From Streptomyces spectabilis (lineage in GTDB: Bacteria; Actinomycetota; Actinomycetes; Streptomycetales; Streptomycetaceae): a stretch of DNA of 64,000 bases. Location: NCBI RefSeq assembly GCF_008704795.1, contig NZ_CP023690.1, positions 7,450,501 through 7,514,500 on the forward strand, given 5' to 3'. Below are positions 42,071-50,723 of the stretch, piece after piece; within the stretch, counting starts at the first letter, position 1, and every line of letters begins with the position of its first letter. The notes under the pieces were generated by a model. That model worked only from the letters and a program-made list of their open reading frames with translations, was not told the DNA's origin and ran no database searches. The translations under genes and the position numbers were made by a program.

Positions 42071-43198
42071 GTGACGGCACGGCATCAATCCCCTGTGGCC
42101 GGCTTCACCGGCGACGCGCGCCCCTACGGCGGCGGCGAGCCCTACGCCGACTACCGCACCGCCGACTTCCCCTTCACCCAGTACGCCAACCTCGCCGACC
42201 GGCAGCTCGGCGCCGGAGTCATCGCCGCCAACGACGAGTTCTTCGCGATGCGCGAGAACCTCCTCCTGCCGGGCGCGGCCGAGTTCGACCCCGAGCACTT
42301 CGGCCACAAGGGCAAGGTCATGGACGGCTGGGAGACCCGGCGCCGCCGGGGCGTGTCCGCCGAGCACCCCTGGCCCACCGAGGACGACCACGACTGGGCC
42401 CTCGTCCGGCTCGGCGCGCCCGGCGTCATCCACGGCGTCGTCGTCGACACCGCCCACTTCCGGGGCAACTACCCGCAGGCGGTGTCCATCGAGGGCACGG
42501 CCGTCGAGGGCGCGCCGACGCCCGAGGAGCTCCTCGCCGACGACGTGAAGTGGACCGTGCTCGTCCCGCGCACCCCCGTCGGGGGCCACGCCGCGAACGG
42601 CTTCGCCGTGGACGTGCCGCAGCGCTTCACGCACCTGCGGGTCAACCAGCACCCCGACGGGGGCATAGCCCGTCTGCGCGTGTACGGCGAGGTCGTCGCC
42701 GACCCCGACTGGCTCACCGCGCTCGGCACCTTCGACGTCGTCGCCCTGGAGAACGGCGGCCGGGTCGAGGACGCCTCCGACCGCTTCTACTCGCCCGCCA
42801 CCCACACCATCCAGCCCGGCCGTTCGCGCAAGATGGACGACGGCTGGGAGACGCGGCGGCGGCGCGACCAGGGCCACGACTGGATCCGCTACCGGCTGGC
42901 GGCGCAGGCCTCCGTCAGGGCCCTGGAGATCGACACCGCGTATCTCAAGGGGAACTCGGCGGGCTGGGCCTCGGTGTCCGTGCGCGACGGAGAGGACGGC
43001 GAGTGGGTGGAGGTGCTGCCCCGCACCCGGCTGCAGCCCGACACGAACCACCGCTTCGTACTGCCCCGGACCGCCGTCGGCACCCACGCGCGCGTGGACA
43101 TCTTCCCCGACGGCGGCATCTCCCGCCTCCGCCTCTTCGGCCGCCTGACGGAGGAGGGCTCCACGGCCCTCCGAACCCGCCACCGCGAACTGGGCTGA
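42071..43198 (+). CDS. alc: Allantoicase
   Basis: Hydrolyses allantoate to ureidoglycolate and urea. 375 residues, GTG start 5 nt after the allB stop. It is built of two repeats of the same jelly-roll domain: MDGWETRRRRG near residue 84 and DDGWETRRRRDQGHDW near 255; each is followed by a WxLVRL/WIRYRL strand and an H-F-x-G-N or Y-x-K-G-N loop (VVDTAHFRGNYP and IDTAYLKGNSAG). Completes allantoate breakdown with urea; ureidoglycolate lyase is absent from the window. Confidence 0.96.
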   Translation: MTARHQSPVAGFTGDARPYGGGEPYADYRTADFPFTQYANLADRQLGAGVIAANDEFFAMRENLLLPGAAEFDPEHFGHKGKVMDGWETRRRRGVSAEHPWPTEDDHDWALVRLGAPGVIHGVVVDTAHFRGNYPQAVSIEGTAVEGAPTPEELLADDVKWTVLVPRTPVGGHAANGFAVDVPQRFTHLRVNQHPDGGIARLRVYGEVVADPDWLTALGTFDVVALENGGRVEDASDRFYSPATHTIQPGRSRKMDDGWETRRRRDQGHDWIRYRLAAQASVRALEIDTAYLKGNSAGWASVSVRDGEDGEWVEVLPRTRLQPDTNHRFVLPRTAVGTHARVDIFPDGGISRLRLFGRLTEEGSTALRTRHRELG

Positions 43199-43222
43199 GC
43201 CGCGTCAATCGGCGCTCCGCGC

Positions 43223-43345
43223 CTCGTCCTCAAACGCCGGACGGGCTAAAACTGTCGCCGGTTGCGGCAGGGATTTCAGCCCCTCCGGCGTTTGAGGAGC
43301 GGGAGTCCGGGGGCGGAGCCCCCAGGAGGCGGGAAGGGGCGGGCA
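43223..43345. repeat. Repeat family 1, inverted pair h/i
   Basis: Copy h (43223-43248, minus sense) and variant copy i (43277-43300, plus sense), followed by GGGGGC/GCCCCC and GGGAAGGGGCGGG. Between the convergent allantoicase and SDR genes. The layout is nearly identical to pair d/e at 37073-37205, down to the same spacer between the copies. Confidence 0.85.
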
Positions 43346-43366
43346 TGTTGCGCTGCCCGCGAGGGC

Positions 43367-44107
43367 CTACGCTGCGTGGCCGCCGTCGACCGACAGCTCC
43401 GCTCCCGTGACGTACGCCGCCTCGTCCCCGACGAGGTACGCCACCATCGAGGCCACCTCCGCGGCGCTGCCGTAGCGGCCGAGGGCGGTGTCGGCGGCCT
43501 GGCCCGCGGCGTACGGGCCGTCGGCCGGGTTCATGTCGGTATCGATGGGCCCGGGGTGCACCAGGTTCGCCGTGACGCCCCGCTCGCCCAGCTCCCGCGC
43601 CAGCGCCTTGGTGAGGCCGATGAGGGCCGCCTTGCTGGTGGCGTACAGCGTCCCGCCGGGACCCGGCACCAGCTTGGCCATGCAGCTGCCGATGGACACG
43701 ATGCGCCCGCCGCGCGGCAGCCGCGCGGCCGCCGCCTGGGAGGCGAGGAACGCCGCGCGGACGTTCACCGCGAGGACGCGGTCGACGTCGGCGAGGCTGA
43801 GGGACTCCAGGGGGCCGATGACACCGGCGCCCGCGTTGTTGACCAGGATGTCGAGGCCCCCCAGGTCGTCCGCGGCACGCTCGACGGCGCCCGCGGCGTC
43901 CCCGGCGTCGGCCGCGTCGGCCCGGATCGCGAAGCCGCGCCGCCCCGTCGCCTCGATCTTGGCGACGACCTCGCGGGCCGCGTCCTCGCCCCGTACGTAG
44001 GTGATCGCCACGTCGGCGCCCTCCTGGGCGAGACGCAGGGCGATCGCCGCGCCGATGCCCCGGCTGCCGCCGGTGACCAGGGCCGTCTTGCCGCTGAGAG
44101 AAGACAT
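43367..44107 (-). CDS. SDR-family oxidoreductase
   Basis: 246 residues from ATG 44107; an upstream ATG at 44128 has the better ribosome site (AGGGAAA). Classical short-chain dehydrogenase: TALVTGGSRGIGAA, DILVNNAGAG, the catalytic Ser in IVSIGS, YATSK with Tyr/Lys, and HPGPIDTDMN. NAD(P)-dependent; substrate unknown. The ending VTGAELSVDGGHAA is typical of FabG-like members. No operon. Confidence 0.9.
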   Translation of the reverse strand: MSSLSGKTALVTGGSRGIGAAIALRLAQEGADVAITYVRGEDAAREVVAKIEATGRRGFAIRADAADAGDAAGAVERAADDLGGLDILVNNAGAGVIGPLESLSLADVDRVLAVNVRAAFLASQAAAARLPRGGRIVSIGSCMAKLVPGPGGTLYATSKAALIGLTKALARELGERGVTANLVHPGPIDTDMNPADGPYAAGQAADTALGRYGSAAEVASMVAYLVGDEAAYVTGAELSVDGGHAA

Positions 44108-44345
44108 GTCAGTACCGCGCTTTCGCATTCGTTTCCCTGGTGACCGCCGGTGGCGGCCCCGTGCTTGCGTGCTCCATCAAAGTCGCGGCCGGACCCCGGA
44201 GCTGGCGGGAAACAGACGCCGAGGCGCGCCCCAGCGGAGCGCCGCCGGAGAGCGATGAGTTCCGGGCGGTGCGGGGGTCGAAACAGATGACGGGGCGCGG
44301 ACGGCGCCCGGCAGCCACTGCGGCACGACACAGAAGGCGATCGCC

Positions 44346-44954
44346 ATGAAGATCACGCTCACGCAGTTCCAGACCCTCGACGGCGTCATCCAGGCCCCGG
44401 GCGGCCCCGACGAGGACACCAGCGACGGCTTCGAGCACGGCGGCTGGTCCGTGCCGTACGGCGACGAGGACTTCGGCGCCTTCGTCACCGAGGTGTTCGG
44501 CCGGGTGGACGCCTTCCTCCTGGGCAGGCGCACGTACGAGATCTTCGCGGGGTACTGGCCGAAGATGACCGACCCCGCCGACCCGATCGCCTCCCGGCTC
44601 AACGCGCTGCCCAAGTACGTGGCCAGCCGCACGCTGACCCGCGCCGACTGGACGGGCACCGAGATCATCGGCCGTGACGACCTGGTCAAGGACGTCACGG
44701 CGCTCAAGGAACGGCCCGGCCGCGAACTCCAGCTGCACGGCAGCGCGGGCCTCGCGCAGAGCCTGCTCGCGCACGACCTGATCGACACGCTGCACCTGCT
44801 GACGTTCCCGGTGGCCCTCGGCACCGGCAGGCGCCTGTTCGCCGAGGGCGGCCTGCCGACGGCGTTCCGGCACACGGGCTCCCGTACGACGTCCAAGGGC
44901 GTCGCGATCAACTCGTACGACCGCGAAGGGCGTCCGGAGTACGGGAGTTACTAG
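44346..44954 (+). CDS. Dihydrofolate-reductase-like (RibD C-terminal) protein
   Basis: 202 residues, AGAAGG before the ATG. RibD_C/DHFR-like fold: LTQFQTLDGVIQAPGGPDED at the N-terminus, DAFLLGRRTYEIFAGYWP, LQLHGSAGLAQSLLAHDLID and the C-terminal FPVALGTGRRLFAEGG. Such small proteins are widespread in actinobacteria; the reduced substrate is generally unknown and true DHFR activity is unlikely. Confidence 0.88.
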   Translation: MKITLTQFQTLDGVIQAPGGPDEDTSDGFEHGGWSVPYGDEDFGAFVTEVFGRVDAFLLGRRTYEIFAGYWPKMTDPADPIASRLNALPKYVASRTLTRADWTGTEIIGRDDLVKDVTALKERPGRELQLHGSAGLAQSLLAHDLIDTLHLLTFPVALGTGRRLFAEGGLPTAFRHTGSRTTSKGVAINSYDREGRPEYGSY

Positions 44955-45123
44955 GAACCGGGGGCGCCGGAGCGACTGGTCGCACGTCCGGAGCGGTGGG
45001 TTCCAAGTCCGGGCGAGGCCGCTCATAACGGGCGGCCGGGCCCGGTTAACTCCAGGAAAATTCCTGGGACTTACGCACCATTGTCATTGACACATCAACC
45101 TCTACGCGCGTCACACTGGCCCC

Positions 45124-45558
45124 ATGCGAATCCCCCCACGGATCACCCGTCTCGCCAGTGTGTCCGCCCTCGCCGCCGCGCTCCTCGTCGGCGGCTCCGT
45201 CACCGGCGTCGCGAACGCCGCCCCCGCGGCGGCTCCGGCCGCCGTCGGCCCGGCCGCGTACTCGGTCGCCGCGATCGGCGACATCTGTTACTCGAAGCTG
45301 CCCTCGCAGGCGCACGACACCCTCGACCTGATAGCGAAGAACGGGCCGTTCCCGTACCCGCAGGACGGCACCGTCTTCCAGAACAGGGAGGGCATCCTGC
45401 CGAAGCAGGGCACCGGCTACTACCACGAGTACACGGTCAAGACCCCGGGCTCCTCGAACCGCGGCGCCCGGCGCATCGTCACCGGCGAGCGCAGCCAGGA
45501 GGACTACTACACGGCCGACCACTACCGGTCCTTCGACCTGGTCGACCACAGCTGCTGA
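45124..45558 (+). CDS. Secreted guanyl-specific ribonuclease, RNase Sa/barnase type
   Basis: 144 residues: signal peptide (about 1-33, ANAA) then a domain of about 100 residues like RNase Sa, with DICYSKLPSQAHDTLDLIAK, FPYPQDGTVFQNREGILP, catalytic Glu in YYHEYTVKTPG, Arg in RRIVTG and His in ADHYRSFDLVDHSC; the first and last Cys form the disulphide. Promoter TTGACA (45087-45092) with CACACT (45112-45117) 6 nt before the ATG; no ribosome site, so leaderless. A barstar-type inhibitor is not seen nearby. Confidence 0.93.
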   Translation: MRIPPRITRLASVSALAAALLVGGSVTGVANAAPAAAPAAVGPAAYSVAAIGDICYSKLPSQAHDTLDLIAKNGPFPYPQDGTVFQNREGILPKQGTGYYHEYTVKTPGSSNRGARRIVTGERSQEDYYTADHYRSFDLVDHSC

Positions 45559-45574
45559 CCCGCGCCCAGGGGGC

Positions 45575-45784
45575 TCACCGCGCCTTCTCGACGCTCTCCG
45601 CCGCCGCGAACAGGGCGACGGCGAGCACGATCAGCGCGATGCTCAGATACAGCTCGTAGCCGTCGGCGAAGCCGAGGTGCTGGACCACGCCCCACCCGCG
45701 CAGCCAGCCGGTGAACTCGTGGACCAGGCCCGCGACCCCCTGGACGAACAGCACGAACCCGATTCCCTCCAGAAGCTTCTTCAT
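45575..45784 (-). CDS. Small membrane protein
   Basis: 69 residues with two hydrophobic helices (GIGFVLFVQGVAGLVHEFTG and LYLSIALIVLAVALFAAAES). Function unknown. GAGGAT lies 9 nt before the ATG. It is convergent with the secreted RNase, 16 nt from its stop. Confidence 0.6.
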   Translation of the reverse strand: MKKLLEGIGFVLFVQGVAGLVHEFTGWLRGWGVVQHLGFADGYELYLSIALIVLAVALFAAAESVEKAR

Positions 45785-45965
45785 GAACAAGATCCTCGTC
45801 CCGCGGACCCCCCACCCACATCGGCCGCGGGGCGAGGCCCACCAGGACGTGCGGCCGCATCGGCGCGCGCCGGGGTGCGTCCAAAGTCGCGTACGCCATG
45901 ACTTTGGTCGCCGATCACCGCTGGTGGGAGGGGATCCGGCCGGGCGGTGCGTAGATTTGTCGATT

Positions 45966-47273
45966 GTGAACGACAGCGCAGCCACACGACCGGCCGTCGA
46001 CGGGGGACGGCCGGTCGGCGTGGACCACCCAGGAGGGGCTGAGCCCGTGGTGCGCAGCACCTGGTTCCTGCCCTCGGCCGTCGCCGCCGAGCTGGACCCG
46101 GACCGCGAGGACGGGGACGGCGGAGGCAGGCGTGTGCGGCGCACCCTGCGCGACTGGGTCGTCGACTTCTGCTTCTTCCTGATCGCCGTGTTCATCGGCC
46201 TCATCGGTGCGGACGGCGCCGCCAAGAACCCGGCGCTCTCGGAGCACATGGTGGTGCTCGACCAGCTGGTCGGCGCCGCGTCGTGCGCCGCCGTCTGGCT
46301 GCGCAGGCGCTGGCCGGTGGGGCTCGCCGTGGCGATGCTGCTCGTCGGCCTGGTGTCCGACTCCGCGGGCGGCACCGCGCTCGTGGCCTACTTCACGCTC
46401 GCCGTGCACCGGCCGTTCAAGTACAGCGCGTTGATCGGCGGCCTCGCGGTGGCCTCGATCCCGGTGTTCTACTGGCTGCGGCCCGACGGCGAGACGCCGT
46501 ACCTGGTGTCCGTCGGGCTGATCTCGATGGTCATCGTCCTCGTCTTCGCCTGGGGCATGCTCGTGCGCTCCCGGCGCCAGCTCCTGATCGCCCTGCGCGA
46601 CCGGGCCCGGCGCGCCGAGAACGAGGCCGCGCTCCGCGCCGAGCAGGCCCAGCGGCTGGCCCGCGAGGCCATCGCGCGCGAGATGCACGACGTCCTCGCG
46701 CACCGCCTCACGCTGCTCAGCGTGCACGCGGGCGCCCTGGAGTTCCGGCCCGACGCCCCGCAGGCGGAGATCGCCCGCGCCGCCGGGGTCATCCGGGAGA
46801 GCGCGCACGAGGCCCTCCAGGACCTGCGCCAGGTCATCGGCGTGCTGCGCGGCGGCGAGGCGGAGACCTCCTCCGGGCGGCCCCAGCCCACCCTCGCCGC
46901 CCTCGACACGCTCGTCGCCGAGTCCCGCGACGCGGGCATGAAGGTGGTGCTCGACCTGCGCGTGGCCGACCCCAAGGCCGTGCCCGCCGCGATCGGCCGC
47001 ACCGCGTACCGCATCGCTCAGGAAGCCCTGACCAACGCACGCAAGCACGCGCCGGGCGCCGAGGTCACCGTCACCGTCGCGGGCGCGCCCGACGAGGGCC
47101 TGACCGTGGCCGTCCGCAATCCGGCGCCCCCCGGCGACGTGCCGCCCGTGCCCGGCTCGGGGCAGGGGCTCATCGGGCTCACCGAACGGGCGTCGCTCGC
47201 GGGCGGGCGGCTCGCCCACGGCGCCGGGCGCGACGGCGGCTTCGCCGTCGAGGCGTGGCTGCCGTGGGGGTGA
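45966..47273 (+). CDS. Two-component sensor histidine kinase (HisKA_3, NarL type)
   Basis: 435 residues from GTG 45966; a TAGATT box ends 8 nt earlier, so leaderless. Alternative GTGs lie near 46048. About five membrane helices (residues 60-190, e.g. WVVDFCFFLIAVFIGLI), the dimerisation/phospho-His helix REAIAREMHDVLAHRLTLLS (His about 243), and a HATPase domain with YRIAQEALTNARKHA and GSGQGLIGLTERASLAGG. No extracellular sensor domain is obvious, so sensing is in the membrane or through partners. The response regulator lies 2.6 kb downstream, after two paralogous membrane-anchored proteins. Confidence 0.9.
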   Translation: MNDSAATRPAVDGGRPVGVDHPGGAEPVVRSTWFLPSAVAAELDPDREDGDGGGRRVRRTLRDWVVDFCFFLIAVFIGLIGADGAAKNPALSEHMVVLDQLVGAASCAAVWLRRRWPVGLAVAMLLVGLVSDSAGGTALVAYFTLAVHRPFKYSALIGGLAVASIPVFYWLRPDGETPYLVSVGLISMVIVLVFAWGMLVRSRRQLLIALRDRARRAENEAALRAEQAQRLAREAIAREMHDVLAHRLTLLSVHAGALEFRPDAPQAEIARAAGVIRESAHEALQDLRQVIGVLRGGEAETSSGRPQPTLAALDTLVAESRDAGMKVVLDLRVADPKAVPAAIGRTAYRIAQEALTNARKHAPGAEVTVTVAGAPDEGLTVAVRNPAPPGDVPPVPGSGQGLIGLTERASLAGGRLAHGAGRDGGFAVEAWLPWG

Positions 47274-47456
47274 GACCCGGGCCTCCCGAGGGGGGCCGAG
47301 TCGCCCGTATTGCCATGGTTTGAGCCCCAACTCCCGGCTGTCCAGGGCCTGGTGGGGGCACGTGATCGCCTCCCGGATACGATCGGCCGCTGCACAGAAG
47401 CAAAGGCCCGAAAACAAGGGTCGACGGCAACGGCTCGTAACGGAGAGGTGAAGGCA

Positions 47457-48665
47457 GTGACGGGGGAGAGCGCGCCGGACGACACCGGCCGCCCACAAGA
47501 GGGCAAACGGTTCATACGCGTACGCCAACGCATCAGGACCCGGCGCGGCGCGCTCGCCGCCGGCACCGTCGTCGCGCTGCTCGCCGCGGGCCTCGGCACC
47601 TGGGCCACGGACACCTGGCCCTTCGACGGCCGCGACCGCTACTGCTGGGGGGCCTGGGAGGAGGACGGCGGTCCCGACATCCTTGGTGACGAGGCCTTCG
47701 ACGGCGACGACGCCCGCAGCCGCACGGCGGAGGAGACCGCGCCCACCGCGGCCCGGCCGCAGGGGCGGTGCGTGCTCGCCGTGCGCTCCGCACACACCTT
47801 CAGCGACGGCGACAAGGGCGTCCAGGACACCCGGGTGACGGTGACGTACGGACCGGCGCCCGAGAAGGCCGCCGCCCGGCTCGAATGGATCAACACCTTC
47901 GTCGGCGGCCGCGCGATGCCGCTGCCCGAAGGGCTGCCCGGCGCCGTCGACGGCAGCCGCGGCCTGCTGGTCCTGCCCGAGAGCTGCGACACCCGCGACG
48001 GACGGCCCACCGCCGTCACCCTGCGGGCCGAGGAGAAGGGGCCGGACGACATCGTCGGCGGCACGGACCTCGGCGGCGCCGACGCGGCCGTCGAGCTCCT
48101 CCTCGCCGCCGCCGACCGGGGCATGCGCGCCGCGGGCTGCGCCCCCGCGAAGCCGCCGCGCGTCACCTCGCCCCTGCTCCGGCTCCCGGAGAAGGACGAC
48201 ACCAGTCCGTCGAGCGCCGTCTGCCGCATCCCCGGCCTCGACGTCGGCTCCGGCCTCACCAAGGAGGCGGCGCTGCGGGTCGTGGCCCAGGCGGGCGCGG
48301 TCACCCGGGACCGGCAGGCCTGCTCCGTACGGATCGGCCGCTCCGTGCGGCTCGGGGAGCGCGAGGACACCCGGATCTTCGACGCCCTGATGATCCGCGA
48401 GCCCCGGCTCGGCGCGCTGCTCGACGGCGTGACCGGGAGCAAGCCGCCCGCGCCCGGCTGGCGCGGCACCGGCGTCTTCGCCGACGGCCACCAGGTCGTA
48501 CGCGCCCGGTGCGCGGGCCGTCCCACGACGTTCCTGCTGCTCGGCTCGTCGGCGCGCGAGACCAAGGGCCACTTCACCACGTTCACCGACGCGGTGACGC
48601 GCCGCCTGGGGTGCGCGCCCCTCGCGCCGAAGGCGCCGGCCACCGCCGCGGGGGAGAACCGATGA
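47457..48665 (+). CDS. Membrane-anchored extracellular protein, paralogue 1
   Basis: 402 residues from GTG 47457 (RBS GGAGAGG). Short cytosolic N-terminus rich in Arg, one membrane helix (about 25-46, GALAAGTVVALLAAGLGTWA), then a large extracellular part of no known family. Just after the helix stands RDRYCWGAWEEDGG, matched in paralogue 2 by DDRACWGALDEDAV. Conserved-looking features: paired Cys (CVLAV, SCDTRDG, GCAPAK, VCRIPG, ACSVRI, RCAGR) and the final RLGCAPL. Overlaps paralogue 2 by 4 nt (ATGA). Function unknown; likely cooperates with the kinase. Confidence 0.78.
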   Translation: MTGESAPDDTGRPQEGKRFIRVRQRIRTRRGALAAGTVVALLAAGLGTWATDTWPFDGRDRYCWGAWEEDGGPDILGDEAFDGDDARSRTAEETAPTAARPQGRCVLAVRSAHTFSDGDKGVQDTRVTVTYGPAPEKAAARLEWINTFVGGRAMPLPEGLPGAVDGSRGLLVLPESCDTRDGRPTAVTLRAEEKGPDDIVGGTDLGGADAAVELLLAAADRGMRAAGCAPAKPPRVTSPLLRLPEKDDTSPSSAVCRIPGLDVGSGLTKEAALRVVAQAGAVTRDRQACSVRIGRSVRLGEREDTRIFDALMIREPRLGALLDGVTGSKPPAPGWRGTGVFADGHQVVRARCAGRPTTFLLLGSSARETKGHFTTFTDAVTRRLGCAPLAPKAPATAAGENR

Positions 48666-49849
48666 GCGAGCACAGCACGACGACCACGGACGACACCACG
48701 GACGGCGGGGGAGACGTGGCGGCCGCCGTCGCCACGGCCGCGCCGCGCCACCCCTGGTGGCACTGGCGGCAGCTCACCCGCGGCCGCCTCGGGCCCGCCG
48801 TCGCCGCGACCCTCGCCGGTGCGCTGCTCGGCGGCGCGGGCGTGGCCTGGCAGACACAGGCGGGACCCTTCGCCGACGACCGGGCCTGCTGGGGCGCCCT
48901 CGACGAGGACGCCGTGGCGGACCTGTTCCAGGGCAAGCGGGACATCGACTCCTCCGAAGTGCCCGTCAGCACCGACCGCATCGGCTCCGAAGGACCCTCC
49001 GGCCTCTGCCAGTTGACGTCCCCGCGCGGCGCCCGCGTCACCGCCCGGCTGCACCGGCTCGACGTCCGCTTCGGCGGCGCGGGCGACCAGTGGGCCGACG
49101 AGTACCTGTCCGCGCGCATGACCCCGTTCGGCGGCGGCCTGCTCGGCATGGTGTCCGACACGCGCGCGTGGCTCGCGATCCCCGAGGGCTGCGTCGGCCG
49201 GCAGCGCGAGGACGACGGCCCGCTCGTCGTCGATATGGAGACCGGCTGGACGGTGTACGACGACGAGGTCGACACCGACGAACGGGCCCGGCTCGCCCGC
49301 GCCGTGGTCACGCTCGTCAACGACTACATGACGGACCAGGGCTGCACCCGCACCCTCGCCGACCCGACCGAAGGGCTCGGCGCCCCCGCGCGCTTCACCG
49401 ACGAGAAGCCCGACGCCGTCTGCGGCATCAAGGGCCTGCGCACGCACGACGGCAAGGACGCGGACCACTACCGCCGCCCCCTGGTCACAGCCGGCGACGC
49501 CCCCGTGCGCACCTGCGACCGCGACGTCCTCTTCGGCCATCCGTCGCTGCGCCTGATGACGGTCGCGGACCCCCGCCTCGCCGTGCTCTACAAGGACCTC
49601 TCGTACGACGGCGGCCAGCGGCACATCACGGCCGAGGGCGACACCCGCCGCCACCCCCGGGGATACGGCTTCGTCCGCGACGACATGGCCCTCTACCGAG
49701 CCGAGTGCCAGACCGGCGACGTCACCTTCCTGATCCGGGCCGACGACGGGGAGCGCGCCGCCGACATCCGCGCGCTCATGCCCCGTTACGTGGCGGCGGA
49801 GGCCGACCGCGTGGGCTGCGGCCCGCTGCGGATCCGGCTGCCCGGGTGA
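48662..49849 (+). CDS. Membrane-anchored extracellular protein, paralogue 2
   Basis: 395 residues, ATG overlapping the previous stop. Thr-rich short N-terminus, one membrane helix (about 41-62, AVAATLAGALLGGAGVAW) and an extracellular region with the same layout as paralogue 1: CWGALDED, a VTARLHRLDVRF-type strand, GCVGRQ, a GCTRTLADP segment, VCGIKGL, CDRDVLFG and the terminal RVGCGPLRI. No enzyme motif. The pair arose by duplication. It is followed 38 nt later by the response regulator. Confidence 0.78.
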   Translation: MSEHSTTTTDDTTDGGGDVAAAVATAAPRHPWWHWRQLTRGRLGPAVAATLAGALLGGAGVAWQTQAGPFADDRACWGALDEDAVADLFQGKRDIDSSEVPVSTDRIGSEGPSGLCQLTSPRGARVTARLHRLDVRFGGAGDQWADEYLSARMTPFGGGLLGMVSDTRAWLAIPEGCVGRQREDDGPLVVDMETGWTVYDDEVDTDERARLARAVVTLVNDYMTDQGCTRTLADPTEGLGAPARFTDEKPDAVCGIKGLRTHDGKDADHYRRPLVTAGDAPVRTCDRDVLFGHPSLRLMTVADPRLAVLYKDLSYDGGQRHITAEGDTRRHPRGYGFVRDDMALYRAECQTGDVTFLIRADDGERAADIRALMPRYVAAEADRVGCGPLRIRLPG

Positions 49850-49887
49850 CCGCGTCCCCCGGTGCGGGGCTCGTTACGGTAGGGCGC

Positions 49888-50556
49888 ATGAAACCGATCA
49901 GGCTCCTGCTCGTCGACGACGACCCGCTGGTCCGCGCCGGACTGTCCTTCATGCTCGGCGGCGCCGACGACATCGAGATCGTGGGCGAGGCGGGGGACGG
50001 CAGCGAGGTCGCCGCGCTGGTCGGCGAGGTGCGCCCTGACGTCGTCCTCATGGACATCCGGATGCCCACGATGGACGGCCTCGCCGCCACCGAGGCCCTG
50101 CGCAAGCGGCCCGACGCCCCCGAGGTCGTCGTCCTCACCACCTTCCACGCCGACGAGCAGGTGCTGCGGGCGCTGCGCGCCGGGGCCGCCGGGTTCGTCC
50201 TCAAGGACACCGCGCCCGCCGAGATCGTCGCGGCGGTACGGGCCGTGGCCGCCGGGGAGCCCGTGCTCTCGCCCTCGGTGACGCAGCAGCTGATCTCCCA
50301 GGTGACCGGGGGCGGCCCCCAGCTCGACCGGCGCCGGCGGGCCCTCGCCCGCCTCGGCGCGCTCGGGGACCGCGAGCGCGAGGTCGCCGTGGCGGTGGGC
50401 CGGGGCGCCTCCAACGCGGACATCGCCGCCGAGCTCTTCCTGAGCGTGGCCACGGTCAAGGCCCACGTGTCACGCATCCTGACGAAGCTGGACCTCAACA
50501 ACCGCGTGCAGATCGCCCTCCTGGTCCACGACGCGGACCTCCTGGACGGGGCCTGA
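49888..50556 (+). CDS. NarL/FixJ-type response regulator
   Basis: 222 residues from ATG 49888. TACGGT (49875-49880) stands 7 nt before the ATG without a ribosome site: possible own leaderless promoter. Receiver domain (1-120) with DDDPLVRAG and the phospho-Asp in VVLMDIRMPTMDG (about residue 53); conserved Thr in VVLTTF and Lys in FVLKDT. C-terminal LuxR HTH: LGDREREVAVAVGRGASNAD, LFLSVATVKAHVSRILTKLD. Probable partner of the kinase at 45966. Confidence 0.93.
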   Translation: MKPIRLLLVDDDPLVRAGLSFMLGGADDIEIVGEAGDGSEVAALVGEVRPDVVLMDIRMPTMDGLAATEALRKRPDAPEVVVLTTFHADEQVLRALRAGAAGFVLKDTAPAEIVAAVRAVAAGEPVLSPSVTQQLISQVTGGGPQLDRRRRALARLGALGDREREVAVAVGRGASNADIAAELFLSVATVKAHVSRILTKLDLNNRVQIALLVHDADLLDGA

Positions 50557-50579
50557 CCTTGCTGGAGGGGGGCTATGAA

Positions 50580-50645
50580 CAGCCCCTCCGGCGTTTGAGG
50601 AACGGGGGTCTGGAGGCGGAGCCTTCAGGTCGGGAAGGGGCGGGT
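50580..50645 (+). repeat. Repeat family 1, single copy j
   Basis: Variant core with CTCC (50580-50603), then GGAGGCGGAGCCTTC and GGGAAGGGGCGGG. There is no inverted partner; it lies downstream of the response regulator and before the P450 gene. Confidence 0.75.
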
Positions 50646-50723
50646 CTGGGGCGCATCGCGAGGGAACGGCCCGGCCGCCCCGTTCGTTCCGCGGATACCA
50701 GGTAACCGCACGAGGGGACCCCC

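Noticed and set aside
40676..43198. 840-residue ORF that would make an allantoinase-allantoicase fusion
   Set aside because: Allantoinase is encoded in another frame and ends at 42065; only the part from 42071 matches allantoicase.
45915..48572. 885-residue minus-strand ORF opposite the kinase operon
   Set aside because: Low-complexity Arg/Gly/Ala shadow; the plus strand has clear kinase and membrane-protein features.
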